Positions 35,901-46,560 of a stretch of 64,000 nucleotides of DNA are shown piece after piece. Within the stretch, counting starts at the first letter, position 1, and the number at the start of each line of letters is the position of its first letter. The translations under genes were made by a program, and so were the position numbers. Under the pieces are notes generated by a model. It searched no databases and was not told where the DNA came from. It was given only the letters and a program-made list of their open reading frames with translations. Source of the stretch: Nepenthes gracilis (lineage: Eukaryota; Streptophyta; Magnoliopsida; Caryophyllales; Nepenthaceae); contig BSYO01000023.1 in NCBI GenBank assembly GCA_033239525.1, positions 10,978,385 through 11,042,384 on the forward strand, given 5' to 3'.

Positions 35901-37050
35901 AGAGAATTTTTACACTTAAAATAAACACTATGTTACTCCAGTAAAATCAAATTACAAGAGATGTAGCTTTTAGAGAGTACATCCTTTTTCACCTTTTCAC
36001 CTGTCAATTTAACTCACACAGACCATTTAATATGCTTCCAATTTCCAAATAAATCATCCGTCTAACCCAACATCATGGTGAACCCTCATGACCACTATGG
36101 CATAACATGAAATGCCAAAAAGAAAATTTTAGTAATTTGAGATGAAATCTACATGCAGCTAAGGACAGGAAGTTTAGGTCTCCACTATAGCATTATGTGC
36201 AAATGCCAAAAAGAAAATCATAAAATTCGAACTCAAACCTACATGTGACTAAAGAAATAAGGTTCTCAAGTCCATAAATGTACAGTGAACTTGTAAGCCT
36301 CGAGTACAGAAAGTACCTTTTGTTTCTTTTTAATTTTAATTTTTGGTAAGCCAAGTTGTTCTTTCAACATGCATACATATAAATGAGTATTGACAGCTTG
36401 GGAATGCCTGGCAAACCACTAGCTCAATCCTTCCACATAAGGAATTCCCATGATTACCCAACCAGTCATCATTATATCTCCAATTATACTCACAAGATTT
36501 TATTGCACACCTACCTAAAGTTCCTTTCTATTGTCAATGTCGGAAAGAGTCGCATTTAACATAAGAGTTGTACATCCACTTGTCATATAGCCGTCAAAGA
36601 AGCCAGACACCCAAATGTGTAATTTTATTCCCAAAACATTTGTTATCATAATTTTGTGTAGCAACTTTTTTAACACAAAAGAGTCCTCATGTTTTAAGGT
36701 TGACATGCACACATAAACATTACCACAACATTTGCATACCAATTTCTCATTATCCTATTTATAGACAGGCCACACAAACGACATAAAAAAGGCTTCTGAA
36801 AAATCTAATAATTAACTTTGAGACAAAGATATCCAATCCCATAAAAGCTAAAATCTTAAAGGTCATGGAAGGCAGATCATAAAGAAACGTTTGGCATAAT
36901 CCATCTACACAGAAAATTTCCAGGATTAGCTCCTCTTCATTCAATGAAAAAATATGCTTTATCACAGAACTTGAAGAAAGAAAAATCCATTGACTGATGC
37001 CATGGCAGAGCATAATCATGCAAAGTTGGGATCGAGATGAGCTGATATAC
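32941..37050. other. intronic sequence of the gene relic, nothing recognised
   Basis: About 4.1 kb without a supportable gene or element. The minus strand was read for the missing ARABIDILLO exons (the family's LWGLSVSE and EDVHETAAGALWNLAF regions) without success. Small frames (33005, 33738, 34293, 34990 and others) carry no domain. Confidence 0.5.
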
Positions 37051-37138
37051 CAGGGCCTCAACACCACCAGCTGCTGCAATTGCTTCTCGGTTTCTGTCAT
37101 TGAATGACAAATTTCACAATGCACAAACAGCCTCCTGC
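37051..37138 (-). pseudogene. ARABIDILLO-like: ARABIDILLO ARM-repeat exon relic with TGA
   Basis: Acceptor TACCAG|GC and donor CCCTG|GTATA enclose QEAVCAL, a TGA, then NLSFNDRNREAIAAAGGVEA L. The TGA at 37114-37116 sits exactly where the family has Trp in GALWNLSF, consistent with a TGG to TGA change. This is the last ARM exon before the ~30.5-kb transposon-filled gap. Confidence 0.92.
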
Positions 37139-38327
37139 CTGGTAAGCCAAGTGTAAATGAAAATCAGATAGAATCTCTCAAGAGAAAGAATGAAAAGGTG
37201 ATGCCCTCAGCAGAAGTGGACGTTAGATTCTAATAGCTGAGTAGATAAAATCAAATTAGACACTAAAACCTTGCAGTATGGCATCAAACTACATCCTACA
37301 CTGAATGGACAACATTTTATAATATTGATTACGTAAATCCATGAGACATTCCCGTATCCTATAGTAAATAGATATACACTATACAGTGATTATCACATGC
37401 TAGTGATCTGCGTGCAACAATTGATGGGAGGAAATCAACCGCAGCTTATTTAAGGTTAACCAACAATCAACAGATGAATAACACGACTTGGCAACAAGAA
37501 CTGTTGTCAGATGCTAATGGAACAGAATAGATGCACGTTAAAGATATAAAGGGGAGTGGGGAGGGGAGAGAAAGAGAGACAGAGAGAGACTGAGATGGAG
37601 GCTCCACCATTTTTTGGTAAGTAAAAGAGAATTAGGAACTTCATTTCACCACTCCCCGGAGAAATTCCTAAAAAGCCAATGGCAGTAGCTTATAACATGA
37701 AGATTAACAATATAAAACAACTAGTTGATAGCCCCTATAAAGAGGAAAAAATACTAAGGCATTCAATGGGTATGCCAACTGACCAGAGTAGTGTTAAAGT
37801 GATATAGTCAATAACATTGTGCAGTCATTACCAAAAATAAATAAATGAAATGATGAGCAGGCCACTGCCAAATAACTAGTAATCTGATCCAATAGGGAAC
37901 TGATACTGAGGAATAGATATTGCAGTTAGCAAAAAGGTCAGAGCTTGGATAATAAGATTCGCATATTAGACAATGTGCCTTAACCCAAAGCATGGCATTT
38001 CCTTCCTCATTTGCTTGGATAATAAATGCAATTTTTGTCACTTGAATGCAAATTAATATTATCGTTAATATTCAAGTAACTTCATGCTGATGTCTACCAT
38101 CTCTTCTCATCATTACGCTGACATTATAGTTTTGAGCTCTACATACCTTTTGATACATATAATACACCTTGAGACATATTTGAATTCAACCCGAACAAGC
38201 ACTATGCCAATGACCCTTAGACCCTCACTCGTAGTTCACTAACCATTTCATAAACAGATAACTGAGAAATGGAGCTTCTATAAAGGTCTCACAAAAACTA
38301 CATTGCAATTCTTGCACCAAATATTAC

Positions 38328-38459
38328 CAGCTCTTGCACTCCCTCAGACTTGCAACTTCTAGCTAGCATCACTAATGCATGTACACCAACAGTGAGTGCA
38401 ACTTCCATGCTACATTTGTCATCGGTTGCCAAGTTAGCCAGGGCACCAGCAGCACTTTC
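38328..38459 (-). pseudogene. ARABIDILLO-like: ARABIDILLO ARM-repeat exon relic
   Basis: A 44-codon exon: ESAAGALANLATDDKCSMEV, then GVHALVMLARSCKSEGVQEL. The acceptor is TTACAG|GA and the donor AGCTG|GTAAT. The family sequence has ERAAGAL and EVAKAGGVHAL; here Arg is Ser and KAGG is LTVG, which suggests relaxed constraint. The next family exon (the AARALANLAAHGDSN region) was not found between 38328 and 37138. Confidence 0.93.
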
Positions 38460-38631
38460 CTGTAAATAAGATGCAGATTATTGAATTGTTCAGTGTCATG
38501 AAACAGAAAAACCAAAATAGTAAGAATAGAGATGAAGCATAATGTACAAGTCGATGAAAGTGGGGAATAAAACCCATGATAAGAAGGCAAAAAAAACACA
38601 TGAAACATTTCATCTCATGGAAAGCACAAAC

Positions 38632-38712
38632 CAGAACTCCGTCATCACCGCTGGACCATTTGAAAATAAGATCAACTAAAGCTTTTACACCACCTGCCTC
38701 TGTGATGGCACC
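38632..38712 (-). pseudogene. ARABIDILLO-like: ARABIDILLO ARM-repeat exon relic
   Basis: A 27-codon exon reading GAITEAGGVKALVDLIFKW then SSGDDGVL. It is bounded by acceptor TCTTCAG|GG and donor TTCTG|GTTTG. It continues directly from the previous exon (family order HK-NAIAQAGGVKALVDLIFRW) and has no internal lesion. Confidence 0.93.
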
Positions 38713-38812
38713 CTGAAGATCAAAGGAAGAAGACAGAAAAAAGTAGTCTTCAAATTATTTTTACAAGATATGAAAAGATGCTATCTGACAATAAAAAGAG
38801 CAAACAAACAAC

Positions 38813-38971
38813 CTTGTGTTCTTCTCCAACAGAGAGATTCCATAATCCTCCAGCAGCCTCCCCAGCGACCAGCCTATTCATGGACCTTGCCAAATTAGCA
38901 AGGATAGCAATTTCTCCTTTCTCCGCAACCACTTTAGCAACACTAGTATTCACAAACAAGTTTGCTATAGC
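38813..38971 (-). pseudogene. ARABIDILLO-like: ARABIDILLO ARM-repeat exon relic
   Basis: Acceptor TTTGCAG|GC at 38971 and donor CACAAG|GTTG at 38813 enclose 53 codons without a stop. The translation runs AIANLFVNTSVAKVVAEKG, then ILANLARSMNRLVAGEAAGG, then LWNLSVGEEHK. It matches the family ARM repeat with ANLSVN and LWNLSVGEEHK. This exon is intact by itself. Confidence 0.95.
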
Positions 38972-39046
38972 CTGCAAACATTTACATAATGTAAAAAAGA
39001 ATTATAATTCCCCTCTTGCATGCTATAAAGAGGCTAAATTCTATAA

Positions 39047-39659
39047 GGAACCGTTTGGATACTGGTGGAATTTGGATTTGGAATTAGAATTCCAAGCCAA
39101 ACTCTTATCTATTGTTTGGCATTGGACAGAATTAGAATTCTAATTCTATATTCCAATTCTTTGGAATTAAAAATTAGTGTAAGATAGTTCTTTCTAATTT
39201 TTAGAGGTAAAATAAATAATTATAATTTTGAAGTTGAGAATTATCAGTAAATTAGATATAATTAAATAGAACAAGGCGTAACTTATTGGATAAAATATTT
39301 TTATTATTTTGGGTCATGTAGGGATAGGCCATCCATAATTTTATTTTATAATTTATTTTTTTCCAAACTTATATAAAAATACTATTTAAAAATTTAAAAG
39401 CTAATGTTCTAATTAAAATATTATCTAAATATATTCTAAAATAACATGTATTTATAAAATATTATACCAAATTTCTTACATTAAAAGATTTAGAATTTAT
39501 ATTGAACTACCTATTTCTTTTATTTTTACATATTGATTAAGAAATTAATCATACTTCAATTCAATCTTTTTCTCAAAATTGTAATTCATTATAAAATCCA
39601 AACACTAGAATTTAAATTCTACCTGATTTCAATTCTAATTTCGCAGTTCAAACATACCC
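39047..39659. mobile_element. Tourist/Harbinger-like MITE
   Basis: The element is bounded by TAA on both sides (39044-39046 and 39660-39662), the three-base target duplication typical of PIF/Harbinger elements. The left end reads GGAACCGTTTGGATACTG. The right end reverse-complements to GGGTATGTTTGAACTGCG, giving an imperfect terminal inverted repeat of the GGGNNNGTTTGG type. The interior is AT-rich, non-coding and itself partly inverted (GGAATTAGAATTCC words on the left, GAATTTAAATTC on the right). It lies in the ARABIDILLO intron between 39795 and 38971. Confidence 0.75.
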
Positions 39660-39794
39660 TAATGGATATTGTAAGCACGTCAAGCATCTCAGTGCATCCC
39701 ATCACTTAAAACATGGCTAGGATTGGGATAACAGAGCTAATTAAGCATCAAATATGACACTACAAATCTCGAACTTCTTATCCACAATTCTCAC

Positions 39795-40785
39795 CTTGGC
39801 CAGACTCTGACTGCAGGCCCTCCCGCTAAGAATTTGCAAGGTATAGAAGCAGATAAATACCTCCACCCTTCATAACTGCTTCAGCCCTCCCACAATCAAT
39901 ACTGGCATTTTCATCATCAATAACAACAAGAGTTGCAAGCCCAGTTGCTGCCCTCTCCTTAACATCCTTCTGATCACTCTGCATTAAGCTAATCAACAAT
40001 GTCGCACCTTGAGAGAGCCAGAAACTATCCAGACCCTGAGGACTGCTTTCCATTATACGCAGGAGCGAATGGGAAAGAATCCATTCGAGACAAATCATTA
40101 TCTCATCTAAGTTCCTATGCTTGCACTTCGCACTTCTCCGATCCAAAAACGCATTGCCCTCTTTTTCTGCATTTTCGGCGAATACAGAAGATATCCCTTC
40201 AAATATATCGTTGAAAAGGGTAAGCAGCGACTTCACTTTACTGTTATTATTGCTTAGGACAAAGCTATGATCTTCTTCAAGATTCGAGCAATTGAGGGCA
40301 CACCATACCCTCAAACGATGCAACGAAGAAAACAACGATGATATTGCATTTGGGCCAATGTCCGTTCTGGAAACATCCAATCCAATCAAGTTACGCAGTT
40401 TACTCCAAAGATGAGAAACCAAACTCCAATTCAGATTCGAAGTCCCAGCAACCGACAGAAATCGAAGTGACACCACATTTGCCAGAGCAGTCTCGTCCGC
40501 TTTCAGGCAATCCACGAACCCTACATCAATCAAACTGGGGCAATGCTTCGCGAGAGCATTGATAGCATCGGCATCAACCTCCCGAATTTAGAACGCCTAA
40601 GCCTCCTCCACCTAGAACAGCAAGTAGCAACTGCTCTAATAGCATCACTACGGATACTCTTGCAAAAATCCGGCCCTAGCTGAAGGATTTTCGAGCATCT
40701 CATGCCGAGCAGCGATGACAGAGAGAGTAGCATCAGTGATCTTTCCGCAGTTATCGCCACTGATATCTCCCAAATTCCTTACTTT
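39795..40785 (-). pseudogene. ARABIDILLO-like: ARABIDILLO large exon relic: LRR-like region and first ARM repeats
   Basis: Homology starts at KVRNLGDISGDNCGKITDAT. It shifts frame near 40690 to continue as ILQLGPDFCKSIRSDAIRAVA, and returns to the original frame near 40590 as REVDADAINALAKHC. A 235-codon open stretch follows from 40533 to 39829. It carries LSVAGTSNLNWS, GLDVSRTDIGPNA, EWILSHSLLR and the strongly conserved DDENASIDCGRAEAVMK. A TAG at 39826-39828 replaces the Trp codon expected in LAKSWREGLQSEAAK. One extra base near 39800 then puts the end out of frame. The donor is CCAAG|GTGAG, with the last exon base at 39795. The open frame is long enough to be mis-annotated as a complete small gene. 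Confidence 0.93.
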
Positions 40786-40951
40786 ATTAGAAAATAATAA
40801 ATAGATATTAATATTTTGGATTGTTTTTTTTTATTTTAGGTAGTATTTTATTTTTGGCCTTTTAGAGATAATGGTGTATAATTTTATTTTAGGCATTTGT
40901 ATTTTACCGTTGTATGTATTTTGCTCCAATCTGTAATTATACGGAGAAAAA
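40786..40951. other. AT-rich replacement between ARABIDILLO exon blocks
   Basis: In gene orientation this 166-bp stretch follows the coding word DASMASF and precedes KVRNLGDISG. About 27 family residues should lie here, but none are visible. Both neighbours are in different frames. It is either a small insertion with deletion or an unusual intron; no convincing GT-AG pair is placed at the edges. Confidence 0.5.
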
Positions 40952-41242
40952 GAAAGATGCCATGGAAGCATCACATTTGTGCGCGCGGAGATCTAGTGAG
41001 TCCCACAAACAGGAAGAGCTACCTTAAGACCTCCCTGTTCGGCAGGTGGAAGACAAGCTCGCGCGGTCGCGACAATTTAGGCATGAAAACAACTGGATTA
41101 CTGTATCATCTGGAAGGGTTGTCCAATCAACATCAGATTTTTTCTCTAAAATTAGGATTTCACCTTCGATTTCTGGGTAGCTAGTTGAAACTGCCATTGC
41201 TTTGCCCGTCCTCGCCATCTTACGCAGCACCCTTCGGCTCAT
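40952..41242 (-). pseudogene. ARABIDILLO-like: ARABIDILLO exon 1 relic: N-terminus and F-box
   Basis: From the ATG at 41242 the frame reads MSRRVLRKMAR, then SYPEIEGEI, the F-box signature DWTTLPDDTVIQLFSCL, and NCRDRASLSSTCR. The F-box would recruit the protein to an SCF ubiquitin ligase through SKP1. The usual Trp after TCRT is Gly (GGG), and the following Leu codon is a TAA stop at 41024-41026. Translation in the same frame past the stop resumes the family sequence (GSSSCLWDSLDLRAHKCDASMASF) down to 40952, so this is a single point lesion and not the true exon end. About 27 family residues that should follow are replaced by AT-rich sequence at 40951-40786. The copia LTR at 41303 begins 60 bp upstream. 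Confidence 0.92.
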
Positions 41243-41302
41243 ACGAGGCAAGATGCAGATATTTTGATTGAAATGCAATTGAGATGCTAAAACCGCACAA
41301 CC

Positions 41303-41599
41303 TATTAGGAAATACATAATAATGTATATTTTATTATATATATTATGTATTATTTATTTTTTAATTTTTTATTTCTTTTTTTGCTTAGAGGATTTCATTA
41401 TGACCTTTTTCTTGTATAGTATTTTTCATTTTTATTAGGACTGTATTATATAAAAAACATTGCATAGGTCTTGTAAACAATTAGTTTTAATTAATAAAAG
41501 AGGCTGGCATCCCTTTACATCATTATTGCTCAGTTCTCCCTTCTCCTCCGTATCTCCCTTTCTCGTTTTTTCTCTCTGTTTTGGTTCTTCCCCTGCGCA
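41303..41599 (+). repeat. 5' LTR of the plus copia
   Basis: TATTAGGAAATACATAATAA (altered TG start) to CCCTGCGCA. Near the start, AAATACATAATAATGTATATTT is partly self-complementary. AATTAATAAAAGAGGCTGGC is shared with the inverted copy at 45777-46065. It lies 60 bp upstream of the ARABIDILLO ATG and points away from that gene. Confidence 0.88.
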
Positions 41600-44500
41600 G
41601 ATCTTTTTATGGTGTCAAAGGCCATGGAGTCTCAACAACATACTTCTAAAATTACATCAAACACAGCCAACCCACCTCTCGTCTCTTCATAAGAACACAT
41701 GCGATTTCAAACTCTCACAGATCTCACAAATCCTTTTTGGCTGAAAGTCGGTGATAATCCTGCCATCACTCTAGTCACCGATTTACTTACCGTCGACAAC
41801 TATTCAACATGGTCCAGAGACAGGCGTCAAGCCTTGAGGGCCAAAAACAAATTTCAGTTCATTGGAGACACTATTCGCAAACCTATCGACTCAAGCGATC
41901 CTCTTTTTGAAGCATGAGGACGATACAATGACATAGTAGTCTCCTAGATCCAAAACTCTGTTAGCCCATCTACCAAATCTAGTGTTGTCTTCGTCGATGA
42001 TGCTTCTGAGATCTAGAATGAGTTGCGTGATCGCTTTACTCAACAAAATGGGCCACATATCTTTCATCTAAAGAAATCGTTGGCCAGTCTTCTGTAAGAA
42101 TAAGATCCAGTAAGCGTGTGTTACGGTAAACTCAAAACTCTATGGGATAAACTATTAATCTATGACCCTCTTCAAAATTGTGATTGTGGTAAAATGAAGG
42201 TACTTACTAATAGATATCAAAGAGACTGTGTAATATAATTTTTGATGGGTTTAAATGACTCTATTCTAATGCTCGAAACCAGATTATGTTAATCGGCCCT
42301 CTTCCATTTGTCAATAAAGTTTTTTCTATTATTCAACAACAAGAATGACAACACCAAATGTTGTCTATTGTGTATCATTCGAACACAATGGCTTTAACAG
42401 CCAAAAGAAGTATTAATTAGCCAAAATTTGTTGTGAAAACAACTCATTCTGTCAAAAGAGATAAGCTGTTTTGTGTTTATTGTCAAATTTCTGGACATTT
42501 TATGCAGCAGTATTTCAAGGCTGAAAATACTGGCGTTCCTGTATGTTTTAAATGTAACAAGCCCGGACATGTTGTGGATAAATGTTATCACCTACATGGT
42601 TTTCCTCCAAATCACAAGTTATATGGAAAAACTAGCAACATGACCTTTTCTACCGACCTATCGAACTTCAGAGCACATTCTGACCAAGACGTGGATGATG
42701 ATGATAAGGTTGCATTGACTAAAATTCAGTTCAAACAACTTATTGACCTAATACAATTCAAAGACTCTACCGTTACCTCTCACACAGCCAAACAAATTCG
42801 GCCCATATTTGATCCTATCATTGAGCAGCTAAAAGTTGCCAATATGACTGGTAACTTTCTCAGTATTTCGCCTTCTCATAACAATCTGATCACAAAAAAC
42901 AAGTGTGGATTCTGGACATTGAGACCACAGATCATATAATCTGTGATTCCTCATTATATATTCATCATAGAGTTCAGATTTCATACCCTGTCAAACTTTC
43001 AGATGGAAGTAGAGTATCAGCTTCTCATATTGGAAATATTAAACTAACAAATAAAATAATATTGCAAAATGTTCTATGTGTTCCTTCCTTCTTTTTCAAT
43101 CTGATTTCAGTAAAACGGCTTACTAATGTTCTTAATTGCTGCTTGTTTTTCTTTTCTAATATTTATTTGATTCAGGACCTTGCCTCTTGGACAATGATTG
43201 GGATGGGTGAAGAAAGAAATAAGTTATACCATCTGATATGCAAGGAAATACCTTCAAATACTCTGGCTGTCCTTTTTACCCAATTTCCTAATCTAAACAT
43301 CAAACCTTTCAATTATTCTGTTTTGTCTCCCGTTGATGTGTGGCATTGCCGTTTGGGGCACATATCTCACTCCAGTTTTAAGCTAATTAATAATCCTCTT
43401 TTAAAAGGAGCATTACATTCTATTAATGATAATCCTTATTCTATATGTCACATGGCTAAACAACGTCGTCTTTCTTTTTCTTCTAGCACCCATAAGTCAC
43501 ACACATTATTTGAAATAGTTCGCTGTTATTTATGGGGACCTTTCTCTAAAGTATCTTATGATTGTTACAAATATTTTCAAACTATTGTTGATGATTTTTT
43601 TAGAAGTACATGAATTTATCTCCTAAAATAAAAAATTGATACTAAATTGTGCTTAAATAATGGGTCTAAATTTAATATGGGAGATTTCTACAATAAAAGA
43701 TACATAATTTATCAACGGAGTTGTGTCGAAATACCACAACAAAATGGTATTATTGAGCGTAAATATCAACATTTATTGAATGTTATCAGGGCCATTAGAT
43801 TTCAATCAGAGCTGCCCTTAAAGTTTTAGAGTGATTATATTCTTACCGCTACATACATTATAAACAGAACGCCAACTCCATTATTGAATAATAGGACCCC
43901 ATATGAAATTCTCTTTAAAGTAAAAGCCAATTATAAAAATTTGAGAATTTTTAGTTGCTTATATTTTGCTTCTACCATTTCTCATGGTTGTAAAAAGTTG
44001 GATTCCAGAGATAGAAAATGTGTTTTTTAGGCTATCCTTTTAGAATTAAAGGGTATAAATTAATTTACTTGAATAGCTATACTACATTTTATTCAAAAGA
44101 TGTCATTTTTCATGAAAATATATTCCCTTTTCAGAAAACCAGCATTAACCAAAACTCGGGTACTCAACTTGATGAATGCTCATCAGAACCACCCACTATT
44201 GTGATCAATAATGATTAATTTTTTCAGACTCAACCATTACCATCCGATAGCCAAGAACCCTCTTTGAACCCTATTGCTGAACCCACGGTTGAAGACAATG
44301 GAGAAATGTCGATGTTTATGTTCACGGCCAGTTTAGTAAAAATTAGGAATAATTAATCAACGATGATTTACAACAAAATCTGTCTACTGATTTTATCACT
44401 AATACATAACTTCCTACAGCTAGTCAGATGCCTTTTCATAAAACTACTAGAGTTAGAAAGGCACCTGAATATTTGAAAGAGTTTCATTGTCATCAAGTGT

Positions 44501-45779
44501 CTTAGACTTCACCTACTCAATTAGAGGTCCAAACTTCTCCAAGTAAATCATATCCGCTTATAAATTCTATTTCACATCAAAAATTATCTCCCACTTTTGG
44601 TCATTTCTCATATTCCATCACATCTCAAAGTAAACCACAAACATATGCCTAGGCAATTTGTAATGCAAATTGGCGCGAAGTTATAGAAAATGAATTGAAC
44701 GCGTTAGAACAAAATAAGACTTGAGTTATTATTAATTTACCTCCTGAAAAAAAAACTGTTGGATGTTGATATGTGATTAAATTAAAATTTAATAGTGATG
44801 AGAGTATTGATAGATATAAATGTAGATTAGTAGTCAAAGGATACACATAACAATAGAGTATAGATTATCATGAAACGTTCTCTCCTATTGCCAAACTCAC
44901 TACTGTGCGATATCTCTTAGCTATGGCTATCGTCAAAGGGTGGCATTTATATCACTTTGATATTAATAACGCTTTTTTATATGGAGTTTTGGATGAGAAA
45001 ATTTACATGCAGAAACCTCCCGACTATACTAAAGGAAAACCCAATCAAGTTTGTAAATTATTAAAAAGCATATACAGCCTTAAATAGGCCTCTAGGCAAT
45101 GGTATTCAGGGCTGTCTACACTACTTATTGCTTTTGATTTCACACAATCCAAAGCTGATTATAACTTATTCACCAAGAAAGATTTATAGTATTGATGGTG
45201 TATATTAATGACATTATTGTGGCAAGTAATTGTTTGGATTCGATTACTTCTATCAAATTATTTCTTAATCAAGCCTTCAAGATTAAAGATCTCTACACTC
45301 TGCGATATTTTCTTGGCATAGAAGTGGCACGATCATCAAGAGGTATACATATTTGTCAAAGAAAATATACTTTTGATATTTTTGCCGATTCCAATACTCT
45401 TGGTTCTAAGCCTTTTAAACACCCAATTGATCAAAATTTGAAATTGAGTAAAGAGATCAGGATGGTTTTGCAAGATCCAAGCGTTTACAGAAGATTAATT
45501 AGAAGACTTCTCTACCTAACCGTGACAAGAACCAATATATGTTATGCAGTATAAATTTTGAGTCAATTCATGACTCGACCAACTTCTCATCATATTAATG
45601 CTGCCTAACAAGTTCTGCGATGTCTTAAACTAAATTCGGGACAATGAATATTATTTTTTTCCATTTCTAATATTCATCTTTGAGCTTTTTATGATGCAGA
45701 TTGGGTTTCACGTCCAAACACTCGAAAGTCCATTACCGGATACTATATTTTTATTGGAGATTCTCTTATCTCTTGGAAG
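41303..45779 (+). mobile_element. Ty1/copia retrotransposon, plus strand, 3' end missing
   Basis: A 297-bp 5' LTR is followed by a primer-binding-like TGGTGTCAAAGGCC (41610). A gag N-terminus follows with LTVDNYSTWSRDRRQALRAKNK (41790-41850). At 42470-42600 come zinc knuckles, the second intact (CFKCNKPGHVVDKC) and the first degenerate. The protease is altered (LDIETTDHI instead of LDSGATDHI). The pre-integrase motif is HCRLGHISHSSF (43350). Integrase has IPQQNGIIERK (43730) and a LINRTP-like INRTPTPLLN. RT has FDINNAFLYGVLDEKIYM (44960) and VYINDIIVAS (45195). RNase H breaks off after [14 protein letters not shown] at 45779, where an inverted LTR begins. Many stops are present, so it is non-functional. 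Confidence 0.92.
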
Positions 45780-46065
45780 AACCAAAACAGAGAAAGGAAA
45801 AGAGGAGAAAGGGAGATACAGAGGAGAAGGGAGAACAGAGCAATAATGATGAAAGGGTTGCCAGCCTCTTTTATTAATTGAAACTGATTGTTTACAAGAC
45901 CCATGCAACGTCCTTTATACGATACAGACTTAGCAAAAATGAGAAATATTGTACAAGAAAAAAGTCACAATGAAATCATCCATGCAAAATAAGAAATAGA
46001 AAAAAAGAAAATAAATAATACACAATATATATGACAAAATATACATTATTCTGTATTTCCTAATA
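45777..46065 (-). repeat. inverted copia LTR (3' LTR of a minus-oriented copy)
   Basis: Its reverse complement, TATTAGGAAATACAGAATAATG to TTTTGGTTCTTCC, aligns along nearly all of the LTR at 41303-41599, with small changes. It lacks the last ~8 bases (CCTGCGCA) and joins the plus-oriented RNase H of the neighbouring element through a short shared sequence (GGAAGAACC/TTCTTCC). A purine run AGAGGGA (minus strand, 46066-46072) precedes it, as expected for a 3' LTR. Confidence 0.9.
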
Positions 46066-46560
46066 TCCCTCTGTAATGTGGAGCATATATACGGATTATG
46101 TCAATCTTGGATGGGTGGATCTGCAGACGATGTGATGGCAATATTTTGGTAAACATGTCTGCAAGTTGATTGTGGGTGGTCACATGGTGTGTGCGAATAC
46201 TTCCTTCTTGAATCTTGTCGCGGACTAAGTGACAATCAATTCAATGTGTGTGGTGCGTTTATGAAAAACAGAATTAGCGTCTATGTGAATGGCAGCTTGG
46301 TTATCGCAATAGAGATCTACAGCATGAAAGTGGGAAACCTGCAAATTATTGGGAATTTAGCGTATTCAAGATAATTCACAGCAAGTAGTTGCCATAGATC
46401 GAGATTTTGCTTCTACTGAAGAGTAAAAAATAATTGATTGTAGATCTTTTCACAACCCAATGAAGTCCCTTTGGCCTCAAAATCCAAATCACCTAAGACA
46501 TGAAACCTGAAAACACGAAGTCCCCTGCCAAATCAAGAATTCAGTTATGGCAAAACACGT
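46066..46560 (-). mobile_element. copia RNase H fragment, minus strand
   Basis: Read leftward it gives SSVEAKSRSMATTCCE, DLYCDNQAAIH, IDCHLVRDKIQEGSIRTHHV and THNQLADMFTKILPSHR, the C-terminal RNase H of a copia element, ending just before the polypurine run and the inverted LTR. It therefore belongs to the same minus-oriented copy. Nothing of this copy is recognisable right of about 46560. Confidence 0.88.

Larger units (their letters stand above)
5240..41242 (-). pseudogene. ARABIDILLO-like: ARABIDILLO-like F-box/Armadillo-repeat pseudogene (whole locus)
   Basis: ARABIDILLO proteins are plant F-box plus Armadillo-repeat proteins of about 900-930 residues, nuclear, and in Arabidopsis they promote lateral root branching. 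Eight blocks of this protein occur on the minus strand in the correct order, most with plausible GT-AG splice sites, and they are described separately. They cover the N-terminus and F-box, the leucine-rich-like region, much of the ARM array and the C-terminal domain. The locus cannot encode the protein. There is a stop codon in exon 1, stops at conserved Trp codons at 39826-39828 and 37114-37116, several single-base frameshifts, and no recognisable exons for parts of the ARM array (roughly residues 595-640 and 700-805 in family numbering). A roughly 30.5-kb transposon-filled gap separates 37051 from 6523. Some lesions could be assembly errors, but their number argues against that. Confidence 0.9.

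Noticed and set aside
33005..36742. Small frames in the giant intron as coding exons
   Set aside because: None has a recognisable domain, splice context or continuity with the ARABIDILLO relic.
39826..40533. 235-codon open frame as an intact short gene
   Set aside because: It is the middle of an ARABIDILLO exon; the first Met is internal and the stop replaces a conserved Trp.
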